Positions 7,357-16,067 of a stretch of DNA of 30,005 nucleotides are shown here, in pieces; position 1 is the stretch's first letter; every line of letters starts with the position of its first letter. A model generated the notes under the pieces. That model was not told the DNA's origin. It worked only from the letters and a program-made list of their open reading frames with translations, and made no database searches. The stretch is from JBLHOS01 sp047623825 (lineage in GTDB: Bacteria > Pseudomonadota > Alphaproteobacteria > Rhodobacterales > Rhodobacteraceae). The stretch spans positions 1 through 30,005 of the forward strand of contig JBLHOS010000033.1 in the NCBI GenBank assembly GCA_047623825.1. The letters are read 5' to 3'. The translations under genes were made by a program, and so were the position numbers.

Positions 7357-8612
7357 TGACACAGAATATTCAGAAGAACCTATCTGGCCCTCAACTTGAC
7401 CGTGCTGATACGCGTGTGCGCAATGACGTTGGTTTGTCGGGGGCACTGCGCGGGTTCATCGATCAAATCCGGTCGGGTGATCTCGGCGTGCTGCCGGTCG
7501 TGGTCGGCCTGTTGCTGATTTCGACTGTTTTCAGTGCCCTCAACCCTATTTTCCTGGCGCCCAACAATCTGGTTAATCTGTTGTTCGACGCTGCAGCAGT
7601 TGGCTTGATCGCGCTGGGCGTGGTCTGTGTGCTGCTGCTTGGCGAAATCGATCTGTCTATCGGCTCGATGAGCGGTCTTGCCTCTGCAATGACTGGGGTG
7701 CTTTGGGTCAACTCGGGCGTTCCTTTGCCGATCACGATAATCGCCGTCATGTTTACTGGCGCGCTGGTTGGGCTACTTTTTGGCTTCTTGCGCAATCAGT
7801 TCGAGATGCCAAGTTTCGTTGCAACCTTGGCAGGGCTGCTCGCACTTCTGGGCCTGCAACTTTATATTCTTGGGCCGACCGGATCTATTAACCTGCCATT
7901 CACATCGCCCCTCGTGCGGTTCGGGCAGATCCTGATCATGCCAGCGTGGCTCTCCTACATCGTTGCGGTCATTCCTAGCGCCCTAATTGTGTTAGGGAGC
8001 ATGCGCACCAACCAGCAGCGAAGCGCTGCGAACCTCTCCTCCGGCGGAATGAGCGTGCCTGCTGCAAAAGCCGCGATCCTGGCGGTCGCACTGGTCTTTG
8101 CGGTATTTTATCTTGAGCAGGGCCGCGGTGTGCCCTGGATTTTTGGCGTCTTTGTCCTGTTCGTCGCGATCCTGAATTATGCCCTGACCCGCACCCAATG
8201 GGGCAGGTCGATGTTTGCCGTTGGCGGGAATGCTGAGGCAGCGCGCCGTTCAGGGATCAATGTGCAGCGCATCCGCTTGTCGGCTTTCGTTGTGTGCTCG
8301 ACATTTGCCGCATTGGGCGGTGTGTTCGCCGCTGCCCGCCTTGCCTCTGCCAGCCAGCAGGCGGGCACTGGTGACGTGAACCTTAATGCCATCGCTGCTG
8401 CCGTGATCGGGGGTACTTCGCTGTTCGGTGGCCGAGGGTCGGCATGGTCTGCTTTGCTGGGTGTTCTTGTTATAATGGCCATTTCAAACGGGCTGACATT
8501 GCTCAACCTCAGCTCGTCGCTGCGCTACATGATTACTGGCGCCGTCCTTGCCATCGCCGTCATTGTTGACTCGCTCGCCCGCCGCTCGCGTGCAAGCCAC
8601 GGTCGTGCATAA
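7356..8612 (+). CDS. Sugar/pentitol ABC transporter, permease
   Basis: The 418-residue hydrophobic protein has about ten membrane segments, starting near residue 45 (VLPVVVGLLLISTVFSAL). It carries the RbsC/XylH-type loop GIDLS-like GEIDLSIGSMSGLAS and the C-terminal AAVIGGTSLFGGRGS motif that contacts the ATPase. Its length matches XylH-like permeases (about 390-420), which are longer than RbsC. It starts by one-base overlap with the ATPase gene and is followed after 18 bases by the ribitol dehydrogenase gene. It forms the membrane channel of the operon's importer, with substrate inferred as ribitol. Confidence 0.9.
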   Translation: MTQNIQKNLSGPQLDRADTRVRNDVGLSGALRGFIDQIRSGDLGVLPVVVGLLLISTVFSALNPIFLAPNNLVNLLFDAAAVGLIALGVVCVLLLGEIDLSIGSMSGLASAMTGVLWVNSGVPLPITIIAVMFTGALVGLLFGFLRNQFEMPSFVATLAGLLALLGLQLYILGPTGSINLPFTSPLVRFGQILIMPAWLSYIVAVIPSALIVLGSMRTNQQRSAANLSSGGMSVPAAKAAILAVALVFAVFYLEQGRGVPWIFGVFVLFVAILNYALTRTQWGRSMFAVGGNAEAARRSGINVQRIRLSAFVVCSTFAALGGVFAAARLASASQQAGTGDVNLNAIAAAVIGGTSLFGGRGSAWSALLGVLVIMAISNGLTLLNLSSSLRYMITGAVLAIAVIVDSLARRSRASHGRA

Positions 8613-8630
8613 ACCATCGAAGGAAATGAA

Positions 8631-9359
8631 ATGACCCAAAAGATGGAAAGCAAGACTGCAGCGATTACTGGCGCCGCGTCTGGGATCGGGCTCGCATGCG
8701 CACGGATCCTGATCGAAGAAGGGGCTCAGGTTGTACTGATCGACCGTGCAGCGGACAAGCTAAACGCACTCTGCGAGGAGCTGGGCGACAATGCCAAACC
8801 TCTCGTGGTCGATCTTTTGGATGGCCCGAAGGTTTCGGGCATGTTGCCCCGAATTGAGGATTTGGTCGGCCCGCTCGACATATTTCATGCAAATGCAGGC
8901 GCATATGTGGGAGGGGCGGCCGCCGAAGGAAACCCAGATGAATGGGATCGGATGCTTAACCTGAACATCAACGCAGCTTTTCGGAGCGTTCAGGCAGTCT
9001 TGCCTAGAATGATTGAGCGCAAATCCGGAGACATTATTTTTACCAGTTCCGTTGCCGGTGTTGTCCCAGTTGTCTGGGAACCGATTTATACCGCGTCGAA
9101 GTTTGCGGTTCAGGCGTTCGTGCACGCGACCCGTCGCCAGGTTTCGCAATATGGCATCCGTATGGGTGCTGTCCTCCCAGGGCCAGTTGTCACTGCATTG
9201 CTGGATGACTGGCCCAAAGAAAAGATGGAAGAGGCGCTTGCCAATGGATCGCTGATGCAGCCTCGCGAAGTCGCCGAAGCTGTTCTGTTTATGTTGACGC
9301 GTCCGCGCGGTGTGGTGATCCGGGACATGGTGATTTTGCCAAACAGCGTCGATCTCTGA
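8631..9359 (+). CDS. rbtD: Ribitol 2-dehydrogenase (short-chain dehydrogenase)
   Basis: This 242-residue classical SDR should oxidise ribitol to D-ribulose with NAD. It has the cofactor motif TGAASGIG (13-20), Asp38 at the end of the second strand (LIDR, favouring NAD over NADP), NAG at 88-90, and the catalytic Ser140, Tyr153 and Lys157 (YTASK). Long segments match my memory of Klebsiella ribitol dehydrogenase closely, for example DIFHANAGAY, AGVVPV-WEP-YTASKFAVQ, GAVLPGPVVTALLDDWP and the C-terminal ILPNSVDL, so the specific name is justified. It is preceded by GAAGGAAATGAA at 8619-8630. The neighbouring pentulokinase completes the pathway. Confidence 0.92.
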   Translation: MTQKMESKTAAITGAASGIGLACARILIEEGAQVVLIDRAADKLNALCEELGDNAKPLVVDLLDGPKVSGMLPRIEDLVGPLDIFHANAGAYVGGAAAEGNPDEWDRMLNLNINAAFRSVQAVLPRMIERKSGDIIFTSSVAGVVPVVWEPIYTASKFAVQAFVHATRRQVSQYGIRMGAVLPGPVVTALLDDWPKEKMEEALANGSLMQPREVAEAVLFMLTRPRGVVIRDMVILPNSVDL

Positions 9360-9381
9360 ACGGCGAGAAGGAAGGATCGAG

Positions 9382-11010
9382 ATGACCGGATCACATACAA
9401 AAAACAGCTATGTCCTCGGCATCGATGTGGGCACAGGAAGTGCGCGTGCTGGCGTATTTACCACTGATGGCCGGATGGTTGGCACCGACAAATGTCCCAT
9501 AGCGATCTACCGTGAAGGCGGTACCATAGTAGAGCAGTCGAGCGACGATATTTGGCAGGCCGTCGTCAAATCGGTCCGAGGTGCGCTTGAGGCGTCGGGT
9601 GTTAAGCCAGAACATATCCTCGGTATCGGCTTTGATGCGACTTGTTCGCTCGTGGTTCTCGCAGAGAACGGCGCGCCCCTACCAGTTGGGGACCCGCAGC
9701 ATCCGGAACGCAATATCATGGTTTGGATGGACCACCGTGCGCTGGAGCAGGCGGAACGGATCAACGCAAGTGGCCACCGGGTTCTTGACTATGTGGGCGG
9801 GCGAATTTCGCCGGAAATGGAAACCCCCAAATTGCTCTGGCTCAAGGAGAACCGGCCAGAAGTATTTGCCAGCGCTTGGCAGTTCATGGACCTTACTGAC
9901 TTTTTGACTTGGCGCGCGACCGGGGATCTTGCCCGTTCGATTTGTACGGTGACGTGCAAATGGACCTACATCGGGCATGAAGGTGGCTGGGATCCGGACT
10001 ATTTCAGGACTGTGGGGCTGGGTGAGCTTGCTGACGAGGGTTTCAAGCGGATCGGCACCAATGTCGTTGCTGCTGGCTCGGCTCTTGGCGCTGGGCTGAG
10101 CCAACAGGCTGCTGATGATTTTGGGCTTGTTGCCGGAACCCCGGTAGCTGCTGGTTTGATTGACGCCCACGCGGGCGGTATCGGTTCAATAGGGGCACAA
10201 GGCGGCGGCGGGGCGCAGGCCAATTTGGCATATGTCTTTGGCACGTCCTCGTGCACTATGACGTCCACAAAGAATCCGGTATTCGTTCCGGGTGTTTGGG
10301 GGCCATACTATTCAGCAATGGTGCCGGGCCTTTGGCTCAACGAGGGCGGTCAGTCAGCCGCGGGCGCTGCCATCGACCACCTGCTAGATTTCCATCCTCA
10401 CGCTTCCGAAGCGCACGCAGAGGCTGCACGCGACGAGCAGTCTTTGCCTACTTGGCTTGCGCAACGTGCCGAGATGATTCTGGGAAAAAGTTCGAATTCT
10501 GGCGCACTCGCAGGCGAAATTCATGTGGTGCCGGAATTCCTTGGGAACCGGTCACCGCACGCTGATCCACAAACCCGTGCGGTTATTGCTGGACTGGGAA
10601 TGGAACGTGATCTCGACAGCCTCGTAGCACTCTATGTCGCGGGCCTTTGCGGGATTGGCTACGGGTTGCGTCAAATCGTCGAAGCACAGGAGAAAGCCGG
10701 GGCCGGGATCGAACGGATTGTCATTAGTGGCGGCGCTGGCCGCAGCGATATGATCCGGCAACTACTTGCCGACGCAACTGGCGTGGAAGTCGTAGCACCG
10801 GCTGCGAAAGAGCCTGTTCTTCTCGGTTCGGCAATTCTCGGCAGTGTTGCGGCGGGAATTTACCCTGAAATTCATCAAGCAATGGAAAAAATGTCTACTT
10901 TCGCCTCTCGATACACACCACAGGCAGGTGACGTGCGAGAACTGCACGATTCCCGTTTCAAAATATTTGAACAATTGCAGTCGGTCGCCCGGCAGGCAGC
11001 AACCCGCTGA
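9382..11010 (+). CDS. rbtK: FGGY-family pentulose kinase, probable D-ribulokinase
   Basis: The 542-residue FGGY carbohydrate kinase starts with the ATP/phosphate loop GIDVGTGSARAG (13-24). It continues with GIGFDATCSLVVL, MVWMDHRA, GGRISPEMETPKLLWLKEN and the second-domain patterns GGQSAAGAAIDHLL and ISGGAGRSDMIRQLLAD. Length and motifs fit the FGGY pentulose kinase group that includes D-ribulokinases. Placed 22 bases after the ribitol dehydrogenase gene with a strong AAGGAAGG site, it should phosphorylate D-ribulose to D-ribulose-5-phosphate for the pentose phosphate pathway. A xylulokinase or L-ribulokinase activity is less likely given the RbtD neighbour. It is the last gene of the operon. 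The 242 bases that follow show no clear terminator. Confidence 0.87.
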   Translation: MTGSHTKNSYVLGIDVGTGSARAGVFTTDGRMVGTDKCPIAIYREGGTIVEQSSDDIWQAVVKSVRGALEASGVKPEHILGIGFDATCSLVVLAENGAPLPVGDPQHPERNIMVWMDHRALEQAERINASGHRVLDYVGGRISPEMETPKLLWLKENRPEVFASAWQFMDLTDFLTWRATGDLARSICTVTCKWTYIGHEGGWDPDYFRTVGLGELADEGFKRIGTNVVAAGSALGAGLSQQAADDFGLVAGTPVAAGLIDAHAGGIGSIGAQGGGGAQANLAYVFGTSSCTMTSTKNPVFVPGVWGPYYSAMVPGLWLNEGGQSAAGAAIDHLLDFHPHASEAHAEAARDEQSLPTWLAQRAEMILGKSSNSGALAGEIHVVPEFLGNRSPHADPQTRAVIAGLGMERDLDSLVALYVAGLCGIGYGLRQIVEAQEKAGAGIERIVISGGAGRSDMIRQLLADATGVEVVAPAAKEPVLLGSAILGSVAAGIYPEIHQAMEKMSTFASRYTPQAGDVRELHDSRFKIFEQLQSVARQAATR

Positions 11011-11252
11011 GGATCAACAATGTTGGACGGGACCGAAACGTGGCGCGGTCTGCTTTCTTCGTGGCCGCGATACTGATGTGGTATTGACACATCGGTCTCA
11101 ATAACTGAGCACGCGCGAGGCCTTCCATTTTTAATAAAGCTCGGCCAGACACTCTCTTAGTTTTAGCGGGTCTTGGTTGCAAAAACTCTGACGACGAGCA
11201 GTGACGACCGGCGCACTCTAACTTATGTAGGAACTCAGAAAACAAGGAGCCT

Positions 11253-12263
11253 ATGTTGCAACATTTCTCTCTGCTTGACCTGTCGCCTATCTCGGAAGGT
11301 GGAACAGCCGCTGACGCTCTGGGCAATACGATCGACCTAGCGCGCCATGCGGAGGCAAGTGGTTATCATCGCTATTGGTTGGCCGAGCACCACAATATGC
11401 CGGGCATCGCCAGTGCTGCAACGGCAGTCGTGATAGGAGCAGTCGCGTCGGGCACAAAGACTATCCGGGTCGGTGCTGGTGGTATTATGCTGCCAAACCA
11501 CGCGCCTTTGGTAATTGCTGAGCAGTTCGGCACTCTCGCTACGCTTTATCCGGAGCGCATTGATCTTGGGCTTGGTCGCGCTCCCGGCACGGACGGGACG
11601 ACAGCACACGCCCTCAGAAGGCATATGGAGGCCAATGACAGTTTTCCGCAGGACGTGGTTGAGCTTTTGGGTTATTTCGACGACGCTTCGGATCAGACGC
11701 GGATTAGAGCAATCCCCGGACAAGGCACCCATGTTCCTGTCTGGATACTCGGCTCCAGCCTTTATGGCGCGCAACTCGCCGCTTATTACGGGCTGCCCTA
11801 TGCGTTCGCCTCCCACTTTGCGCCTGAGATGCTCGAGGACGCGATCAACATTTACAGAACCACATTTCGCCCGTCACAATGGCTTGCAAAACCTTATTTC
11901 ATGATGGCCGCTGGGGTCTGCGCCGCTGCGACTGATGAGGAGGCATGGTATCTTCGGTCATCCCAACTGCTCGCCTTCGCCCGCTTGCGCACGGGGCGTC
12001 CCGGTAAGCTTCCACGCCCGATTGCGGACCTATCAGCCGAGATTTCAGCGCCAGTACAGGCGCAAGTGAAACAGGCGCTTTCTTGTTCGGCAACGGGTAG
12101 CCTAGAAACGGTTCGGTGTGAGCTTACTGCCTTGGTTGCGCGGTACCAGCCCGATGAATTGTTGGTGACGGGAATGATCCACGATCATGCTGCGCGACTG
12201 AGGTCCTTCGAATTTGCGGCAGAGGCTCTCTCAGATATCGCGCAGGCCCCAAAGGCAGCATAG
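11253..12263 (+). CDS. Luciferase-like (LLM class) flavin-dependent monooxygenase
   Basis: This 336-residue TIM-barrel flavoprotein belongs to the bacterial luciferase superfamily. Diagnostic segments are LLDLSPISEG at the N-terminus, YWLAEHHNMPGIASAAT, IRVGAGGIMLPNHAPL and LGLGRAPGTDGTT, which are typical of the MsnO8/YhbW-type subgroup. Such enzymes use reduced FMN from a partner reductase to oxygenate small molecules; the substrate is unknown. The start is supported by AAGGAG ten bases upstream. It lies alone between the ribitol operon and the ectoine genes on the same strand, 242 bases after the kinase, so it is probably a separate transcription unit. Confidence 0.88.
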   Translation: MLQHFSLLDLSPISEGGTAADALGNTIDLARHAEASGYHRYWLAEHHNMPGIASAATAVVIGAVASGTKTIRVGAGGIMLPNHAPLVIAEQFGTLATLYPERIDLGLGRAPGTDGTTAHALRRHMEANDSFPQDVVELLGYFDDASDQTRIRAIPGQGTHVPVWILGSSLYGAQLAAYYGLPYAFASHFAPEMLEDAINIYRTTFRPSQWLAKPYFMMAAGVCAAATDEEAWYLRSSQLLAFARLRTGRPGKLPRPIADLSAEISAPVQAQVKQALSCSATGSLETVRCELTALVARYQPDELLVTGMIHDHAARLRSFEFAAEALSDIAQAPKAA

Positions 12264-12871
12264 CCGTTCACAGCACAGGATATCGTTGCATCCTACTCGT
12301 CGAATGTAGGTTTCAAACTTATTCGGACCGGGAGCAGCTGACCCAGCGTGCTTGCCCAACCATCACTCCGGAATATTCGCGTACAGCGCGCATGACTGAT
12401 TGGGTCGCACTGGTTCGAAACGTGCAGAATGTTGAGAAGTTGTTCGAGCTAATTTGTGAATGTCGATTAGAAGATGATCCAATCAGTCCCAAAACTGGAG
12501 CGAGCCGGGTCGATAGCCTTGCAGAGTTCTGATGCAGGTTTTTGACGTTGATCCCACCCACGTTTCTGTTGGGGCATTACACGAGCGAAAGCAAAATCAC
12601 CATTTTTTTACCAATGAGGATCACTTCACCGGTCGGTGTAGGTACCCCGCAACTCCAGTCAAAATTGTTCATGCTACTCAGAATTTTTCGGTGGCGATGT
12701 GGCTGGACCGCAAATTTTGAACAGTGACAATAGTAACGCCGGTCGAACGAGTGGCCCGTTTGCTGTGTTCTGTCATCAGGCAATTCGGGCACCATGGATT
12801 GAACGCTTGTCAAATTCACCAAAACAAACGACGACTTTCATGTGAGCTGTTGAAAAGAAAGAGATCGTCAT
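12264..12871 (+). other. Intergenic stretch containing an unrecognised C-terminal coding remnant
   Basis: No complete gene is seen. A frame open across the end of the LLM gene and closing at the TGA at 12530-12532 reads, from about 12320, YSDREQLTQRACPTITPEYS and then DWVALVRNVQNVEKLFELIC. It has no start codon of its own and looks like real protein, so it may be the tail of a gene whose front was lost. I do not recognise the family. From 12533 to 12871 I see nothing except the leader of the next gene, whose ribosome site (AGAAAGAG) is weak. Confidence 0.35.
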
Positions 12872-14056
12872 ATGACAGAAAATGGCGTGAGATTCACAAC
12901 ACGAGAATACCAGCAACGGATAGCTAAAACCCGTTCGGTCATGGCGACCAAAGGATTGGAGGCGATCATCGTTAGTGATCCATCCAATATGTCTTGGCTC
13001 ACGGGTTATGACGGCTGGTCTTTTTATGTTCATCAAGGCGTTATTCTGACCCACCAAGGCGATCCGGTCTGGTGGGGTCGGGCCATGGATATGCTGGGGG
13101 CCCGCAGAACAGTTTTTATGGCTGGCGATGCAAATATCCGAGGCTATGACGACACGTTCGTTCAAAACCCAGATAAGCATCCAATGCAAGAATTGGCGGC
13201 ATTGCTCTTTGAACTTGGCTTGGAAAACGCACGCATTGGTGTGGAAATGGACAATTATTACTATTCCGCCGCCGCCCATTTCGCGCTCAAAGCTGGACTG
13301 CCAGCCGTGCAATTCCATGATGCTACGGGGCTGGTCAACTGGCAACGGGCGGTCAAATCGGAGCAGGAAATCACGTACATGCGACGTGCGGCACGTATCG
13401 TTGAGGTCATGCATGAACGTATTTTGGAATTGGCAGAGCCGGGGATACGCAAGAACGACCTGATTGCCGAAATTTATGCCACCGGCATAAGGGGCGCAGA
13501 CGGGCATTGGGGGGACTACCCGGCCATCGTCCCCATGGCGCCGTCGGGCCTTGATGCTACAGCACCGCATCTGACATGGGACGACAAGCCGATGAAAAGG
13601 GGCGAAGCGACGTTCTTTGAGATCGCAGGCGCGCATAAGCGCTACCAATGTCCGCAATCGCGCACCCTTTTCCTTGGTGAGCCGCCACAAAAGTTTCGAG
13701 ATGCCGAAAAGGCCGTGCTGGACGCGATGGAGGCCGGATTGGAACAGGCCAAGCCCGGCAAACATGCGCAAGATATTTCCAATGCGTTCAACACGATCCT
13801 GAACCGGGCCGGTTTTGAAAAGGACAGCCGTTGCGGATATGCCATCGGCATCAGTTACCCCCCTGATTGGGGTGAGCGGACAATCTCTTTTCGACGCGGA
13901 GACATGACCATATTGGAGCCGGGGATGACGTTCCATTTCATGCCTGCGCTCTGGTTGGATGACGGTGGGTTGGAAATCACCGAGCCGATTTTGATAACGG
14001 AAAACGGATATGAATGCTTCTGCACGACGCCGCGCGAATTGTCGGTTAAGGGATGA
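12872..14056 (+). CDS. doeA: Ectoine/5-hydroxyectoine hydrolase (EutD/DoeA)
   Basis: This 394-residue M24-fold ('pita-bread') hydrolase should open the ectoine ring to N-alpha-acetyl-L-2,4-diaminobutyrate. It matches the Halomonas/Ruegeria enzymes along its whole length as I recall them, for example VSDPSNMSWLTGYDGWSFYV, IGVEMDNYYYSAAA, DATGLVNWQRAVKS, DYPAIVPMAPSG and ISYPPDWGERT. Normal M24 metal ligands are absent: the first Asp site is Glu250 (FFEIAG), and the usual HGxG is replaced by YAIGIS. This fits the metal-free mechanism known for EutD, in which a glutamate forms a covalent intermediate. Its stop overlaps the deacetylase start (ATGA), as expected for the hydrolase-deacetylase bimodule. 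No ectoine transporter, DABA aminotransferase or EnuR-type regulator is in the window. Confidence 0.93.
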   Translation: MTENGVRFTTREYQQRIAKTRSVMATKGLEAIIVSDPSNMSWLTGYDGWSFYVHQGVILTHQGDPVWWGRAMDMLGARRTVFMAGDANIRGYDDTFVQNPDKHPMQELAALLFELGLENARIGVEMDNYYYSAAAHFALKAGLPAVQFHDATGLVNWQRAVKSEQEITYMRRAARIVEVMHERILELAEPGIRKNDLIAEIYATGIRGADGHWGDYPAIVPMAPSGLDATAPHLTWDDKPMKRGEATFFEIAGAHKRYQCPQSRTLFLGEPPQKFRDAEKAVLDAMEAGLEQAKPGKHAQDISNAFNTILNRAGFEKDSRCGYAIGISYPPDWGERTISFRRGDMTILEPGMTFHFMPALWLDDGGLEITEPILITENGYECFCTTPRELSVKG

Positions 14057-15042
14057 CCTGTAGTCCAATCAGCCCCACAATCAGATTGGATGCTCCAGGG
14101 GTTCATCACGGTTTTTTAAGACTGCCACATAGTCGTGACGACAGCGCTTGGGGATCTGTGATGATCCCGATCACAGTCATCGCAAATGGAGATGGTCCAA
14201 CAGCGTTATTGACTGGCGCCAGTCATGGTGACGAATATGAGGGCCCAATTGCACTGCAAGAGCTCGCTATCTCGCTCAGGCCCGACCAGATCACTGGGCG
14301 AGTCATCATTCTGCCGATGATGAACCAACCCGCCTTTTCAGCGGGGGTGCGGTGCTCTCCGATTGACGGCGCAAATATGAATCGCAGTTTTCCGGGTAAG
14401 TCAGACGGGACGGTCACGCAAAAGATATGCCATTTCATCTCCACACAGTTGGTGCCGCAGTCTGATATTGTGCTTGATTTCCATTCCGGCGGTCGGACAT
14501 TGGATTTTCTACCGTTCGCGGCAGCCCATATCCTTGATGACAAGTCGCAAGAGGCCGCTTGTATGGCCGCGATGCAGGCTTTCAACGCACCATATTCAAT
14601 GCGGATGCGAGAAATTGACAACGTCGGCATGTTCGATACCGAAGTCGAGACACAGGGGAAGGTTTTTGTGACCACCGAACTCGGCGGCGCTGGCACAGCG
14701 ACAGCAAGCAGTATCGCCATTGCGCGCAAAGGCATCCGAAACCTCTTGATCCATGCTGGTATACTGCCCGGCACCCAAGATCTGAATTTCAGCGCCCAAC
14801 TGGACATGCCTGATGATAGTTGCTTCGTGTTCTCAGAAGTGGCTGGATTGGTCGAATACCTGGTTGGGATAGGCGATAGCGTGATGGAGAAGCAGCCGAT
14901 CGCTCGGATTTGGCCCAGCGACCGAACAGGTGAACTGCCGGCTCAATGCTGCGCCCTAAGAAATGGGATCCTAGCCGCGAGACATGTCCCGGGCCTTGTC
15001 AAAGTTGGCGACTTCATGGGCTTGGTGGCGGTCAAAGTCTAA
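14053..15042 (+). CDS. doeB: N-alpha-acetyl-L-2,4-diaminobutyrate deacetylase (EutE/DoeB)
   Basis: The 329-residue protein belongs to the succinylglutamate desuccinylase/aspartoacylase (M14-like) zinc amidohydrolases. Zinc ligands are His58 and Glu61 in GASHGDEYEGPIAL and His144 in VLDFHSGG; MNQPAF, SPIDGANMNRSFP and TELGGAGTA are typical of DoeB/EutE. It should remove the acetyl group from the ring-opened ectoine product, giving 2,4-diaminobutyrate. The start codon overlaps the hydrolase stop by four bases, indicating coupled translation. The remaining steps to aspartate (aminotransferase, aldehyde dehydrogenase) are not encoded next to it here. The following 278 bases (15043-15320) contain no recognised gene or terminator. 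Confidence 0.92.
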   Translation: MTCSPISPTIRLDAPGVHHGFLRLPHSRDDSAWGSVMIPITVIANGDGPTALLTGASHGDEYEGPIALQELAISLRPDQITGRVIILPMMNQPAFSAGVRCSPIDGANMNRSFPGKSDGTVTQKICHFISTQLVPQSDIVLDFHSGGRTLDFLPFAAAHILDDKSQEAACMAAMQAFNAPYSMRMREIDNVGMFDTEVETQGKVFVTTELGGAGTATASSIAIARKGIRNLLIHAGILPGTQDLNFSAQLDMPDDSCFVFSEVAGLVEYLVGIGDSVMEKQPIARIWPSDRTGELPAQCCALRNGILAARHVPGLVKVGDFMGLVAVKV

Positions 15043-15320
15043 TTTGCGACTTACCGCTGACCAGAAGACGGCAGATTGCGCTTTCACAAAGCCCGCAAGC
15101 GTCTTTGAAATGCCGGGGCTGGGTAGTGGCTCACTTTGATATCTGACCCAAAGCAAACATCGGAAACCTTGGGCACAAGCGATGCCCATTGTTTGGACAT
15201 CGAACAAGGGCGGAGGGTGGCGCGTTTGCAGGCTGCGCATCCTGAACCCTCAACGAATATGACTCAAAATTCGATCTGGAGTTTGGCTGATCGTAATGAT
15301 TTCTATCCACCCAATAAACA

Positions 15321-16067
15321 CTATAGCCCAAAAAGTGTGCCCGGTGCATCCGGCGCAAGTGGTGCAGATGCGATACGCGCCATATGCCAAGCTAAGGCTT
15401 GGTTGCTGCTGACAACTGGCAGACCCAGCTGGCGCTCTAAATCGGTGATAATGTCCAAGGTGCGCAAGTTTGTGCATGAGATAAATACTGCTTCTACCCC
15501 GGGCGTTTGGCCCATTTCCAGTGCGGCAGCATGGATCGAAGCGGGATCAATCCGGGCGACATGTGCTTCGGTTTCTTCACCAAAGGAAAGCGTCATGGGC
15601 ACCTTGAGCCCAGCCCTCACAAAGGCATCGCGGATTGGGGTGGCAACTGAGGCAATATAGGGGGAAACGATGGCGATGGTGCTGACCTTGAGCGCTGCGA
15701 ATGCAGCTATGGATGCTGTCAGCGGATCAGTCACCTCACGGGTATTGGCACTGTCCATCACAAGCTGCGAAACCTTATCTGCCCCGATCAAGGTCGTCCC
15801 AGACGTACAGGCATAGCCAATGGCGTCAAAACAGGCGGCAGGCGGGAAAAGAGATGCGGCTTGTGGTAAATCGAGTGCCATTTGCGCGATCGTATCGGGG
15901 GTTAATGCGGCACCAGAGGGGATACGGCTGACATAAAGTGCCACCTCCGGGCCTGCAAAAAGCCGCCGGAAATCTTGCTCTATGGTTTCGTCGACTTGCA
16001 GCACGACCAAACCTAGGGTCGCTGCGCTGCCGATTGGGTCCGTAAGGACATAGGGGTAATGATCCAT
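15321..16067 (-). CDS. Asp/Glu racemase-fold protein, EutA/maleate isomerase-like
   Basis: The 248-residue protein has the pseudo-symmetric fold of aspartate/glutamate racemases, maleate isomerase and arylmalonate decarboxylase. It carries both expected cysteines, Cys87 (GYACTSG) and Cys198 (SCTNLRT), so a two-base racemisation or isomerisation is possible. The closest type I can name is EutA, the ectoine-utilisation protein of unknown function. It is the last gene of a minus-strand operon with an M24 hydrolase (TGATG overlap) and a diaminopropionate ammonia-lyase-like enzyme. This suggests it acts on an amino acid or diamino acid in that pathway. It converges with the ectoine hydrolase/deacetylase pair, which may be functional or accidental. 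A canonical aspartate racemase role is also possible. Confidence 0.75.
   Translation of the reverse strand: MDHYPYVLTDPIGSAATLGLVVLQVDETIEQDFRRLFAGPEVALYVSRIPSGAALTPDTIAQMALDLPQAASLFPPAACFDAIGYACTSGTTLIGADKVSQLVMDSANTREVTDPLTASIAAFAALKVSTIAIVSPYIASVATPIRDAFVRAGLKVPMTLSFGEETEAHVARIDPASIHAAALEMGQTPGVEAVFISCTNLRTLDIITDLERQLGLPVVSSNQALAWHMARIASAPLAPDAPGTLFGL

Noticed and set aside
6901..7446. Minus-strand frame of 181 codons over the ABC ATPase gene
   Set aside because: Antisense to a clear Walker A/B ATPase; the apparent protein has no motif.
12776..14068. Long minus-strand open frame (430 codons) across the ectoine hydrolase gene
   Set aside because: It is longer than doeA but antisense to it and low in recognisable motifs. 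doeA matches the known enzyme over its whole length and overlaps doeB, so the antisense frame is a by-product of codon use.
15136..15660. Plus-strand frame of 174 codons
   Set aside because: Most of it is antisense to the racemase-fold gene and it has no domain pattern or ribosome site.
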